Below are positions 63,032 through 64,000 of a stretch of DNA of 64,000 nt, in pieces (within the stretch, counting starts at the first letter, position 1; the number at the start of each line of letters is the position of its first letter). This DNA comes from Hymenobacter negativus (GTDB taxonomy: Bacteria > Bacteroidota > Bacteroidia > Cytophagales > Hymenobacteraceae), in contig NZ_JAEDAE010000004.1 of NCBI RefSeq assembly GCF_016056375.1, positions 186,001 to 250,000 on the forward strand, read 5' to 3'. A program made the translations under genes and the position numbers. The notes under the pieces are model-generated. The model saw only the letters and a program-made list of their open reading frames with translations, had not been told where the DNA came from and made no database searches.

Positions 63032-63164
63032 CGGCCTTTTTCGCCTTTTTGAAAGGCAAAAAGCCCCGCGGCTCTACACCCGCCGCGCATGCCGTTTCTT
63101 TGCAGCCGCAACCACCGGCCGTGCCTTGTGGCCTTGTTTCCCGCTCACCGCTATTCTCTTTCGG

Positions 63165-64000
63165 ATGCTCCTCTCCATGACCGGCTACGGCCAGGCCCAC
63201 CGCGAAACCGACGCCTACTCTGCCACCCTCGAAGTCAAGTCGCTCAACTCCAAAACCCTCGACCTGACCCTGCGCCTGCCCCGCTTTCTGCTGTCGCACG
63301 AGCTCGAAATCCGCAACACAGTGGCCAAAGCCCTGCTGCGCGGCAAAGTCAACCTCAACCTCGATTTTGTGCGCCCCGCTACCGCTCGCGCCGCCGCCAC
63401 TCTCAATCGCGAAGCCCTGGTGGCCGCCTACCACGAGCTGCAGGCCGTGGCCGACAGCCTGGGCCTGCCCACCGGCGAGGAAACCCTGTTGGCTGCCCTA
63501 CGCCTGCCCGGTGTCATCCCCAGCGCCAGCGAGGTACGCGACGCCGAGCCGGTGGCCGAAGACGTGACCTGGGCTGAGCTCCAGCCGCTGCTGATGCAGG
63601 CGCTAGCCGCCATGCAGCAGTTTCGGCAAGATGAGGGCCACACCCTTACCGCCGAAATCATGGGCTACATCGCCACCATCCGGCAGCAGCTGGCCGCCGT
63701 AGAGCAGCACGACCCCGCCCGCATCGAGCACGTGCGCCAGCGCCTGGCCGGCCACCTGGCCGAGCTTACCAGCCACGAGCAGTTCAATGCCACCCGCTTC
63801 GAGCAGGAAGTACTGTACTATATTGAAAAGCTGGACATTGCCGAAGAGAAAGTACGCCTCGCCGCTCACCTCGCCTACTTTGAGCAGGCCGTGCTGCAGC
63901 CCGACGAGGCCGTGGGCAAAAAGCTCGGCTTCCTGGCCCAGGAAATTGGCCGCGAAATAAATACCATCGGCTCCAAGGCCAACGATGCCACCGTGCAGCA
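63165..64000 (+). CDS. yicC: YicC-family endoribonuclease, 3-prime end outside the window
   Basis: 278 residues are visible and the gene continues past the right edge, with little missing judging by the usual length of about 290. The N-terminus LLSMTGYGQAHRE is the family signature, followed by EVKSLNSKTLDLTLRLPRFL. The C-terminal part has QFNATRFEQEVLYYIEKLDI and KKLGFLAQEIGREINTIGSK, the DUF1732 signature with the acidic and Lys residues linked to activity. YicC proteins are RNases acting on small RNAs or mRNA. The ATG at 63165 is chosen for its match to MLxSMTGYG. Confidence 0.95.
   Translation, partial: MLLSMTGYGQAHRETDAYSATLEVKSLNSKTLDLTLRLPRFLLSHELEIRNTVAKALLRGKVNLNLDFVRPATARAAATLNREALVAAYHELQAVADSLGLPTGEETLLAALRLPGVIPSASEVRDAEPVAEDVTWAELQPLLMQALAAMQQFRQDEGHTLTAEIMGYIATIRQQLAAVEQHDPARIEHVRQRLAGHLAELTSHEQFNATRFEQEVLYYIEKLDIAEEKVRLAAHLAYFEQAVLQPDEAVGKKLGFLAQEIGREINTIGSKANDATVQ

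Noticed and set aside
4948..63165. tRNA, rRNA or cobalamin/TPP riboswitches, in particular in the TonB receptor leaders
   Set aside because: No cloverleaf, rRNA segment or conserved riboswitch core was recognised in the intergenic regions by reading; a covariance-model scan would be decisive.
62971..63180. A 69-codon open frame upstream of yicC
   Set aside because: It overlaps the probable yicC promoter and start, has no homology features, and its start does not follow a promoter.

Overview
The window is high-GC DNA from a Bacteroidota bacterium, most likely Hymenobacter or a close relative. Four things point there: a type IX secretion/gliding core in the order porP-gldK-gldL-gldM-gldN; several secreted proteins ending in type A or type B T9SS sorting domains; an F-type ATP synthase operon that stops at atpG without atpD/atpC; and promoters of the Bacteroidota form TTG-N19/20-TAnnTTTG in place of -35/-10 boxes. 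No rRNA, tRNA, CRISPR array, prophage or intact insertion sequence was seen. The genus is an inference from gene content.

Layout. 1-2655: a three-domain exopolysaccharide protein (GH18, NodB-type deacetylase, GT2) that runs off the left edge and carries an in-frame stop and a one-base frameshift. 2.9-11.4 kb: envelope and housekeeping genes (predicted outer-membrane protein, small cytosolic protein, RBBP9-type hydrolase, NAD(P)HX repair enzyme, UbiA-like prenyltransferase, DUF6766-type membrane protein, pyrophosphatase, PafA-type alkaline phosphatase, HAD phosphatase). 11.5-16.6 kb: three tandem T9SS cargo genes (a seven-repeat FG-GAP protein, a sorting domain with no cargo, a fourteen-repeat protein). 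16.8-22.9 kb: ATP synthase operon atpZ-like, atpI-like, atpB, E, F, H, A, G. 23-31 kb: a SprE/PorW-type T9SS lipoprotein, a class A penicillin-binding protein and uvrC. 31-36.9 kb: the T9SS core. 37-43 kb: hemD, a DUF4271 protein, a WecA/MraY-type transferase, a conserved unknown, lipB, yraN and a lipoprotein. 43.3-50.8 kb: two giant tandem paralogues with type B sorting domains. 50.8-54.3 kb: flippase, GT4 glycosyltransferase and ankyrin-repeat protein. 54.4-62.9 kb: two TonB-dependent receptors around a T9SS-sorted beta-helix protein. 63.2-64.0 kb: start of yicC.

How the parts fit. The GldL/GldM motor with the GldK/GldN ring, PorP/SprF and SprE/PorW would export the six CTD-bearing proteins encoded in the same 64 kb. 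The ATP synthase and T9SS motor both depend on the proton gradient across the inner membrane. The glycan genes (GH18/CE4/GT2, WecA-like, flippase, GT4) suggest investment in surface polysaccharide.

The least expected signal is a set of short tandem-repeat arrays of 7-8 bp units, each with its own unit sequence. They occur inside the start regions of pafA and the HAD gene (as an inverted pair), inside the GT4 coding sequence, and in three ATP synthase intergenic gaps. They resemble the STRR repeats known from filamentous cyanobacteria. Other notable points are a T9SS sorting domain with no cargo, two giant paralogues that differ in Ig-like repeat number, an 11-G tract in the atpE leader, and a perfect 9-bp inverted repeat with 22-bp half-site spacing upstream of a TonB receptor whose half-site recurs upstream of the second receptor.
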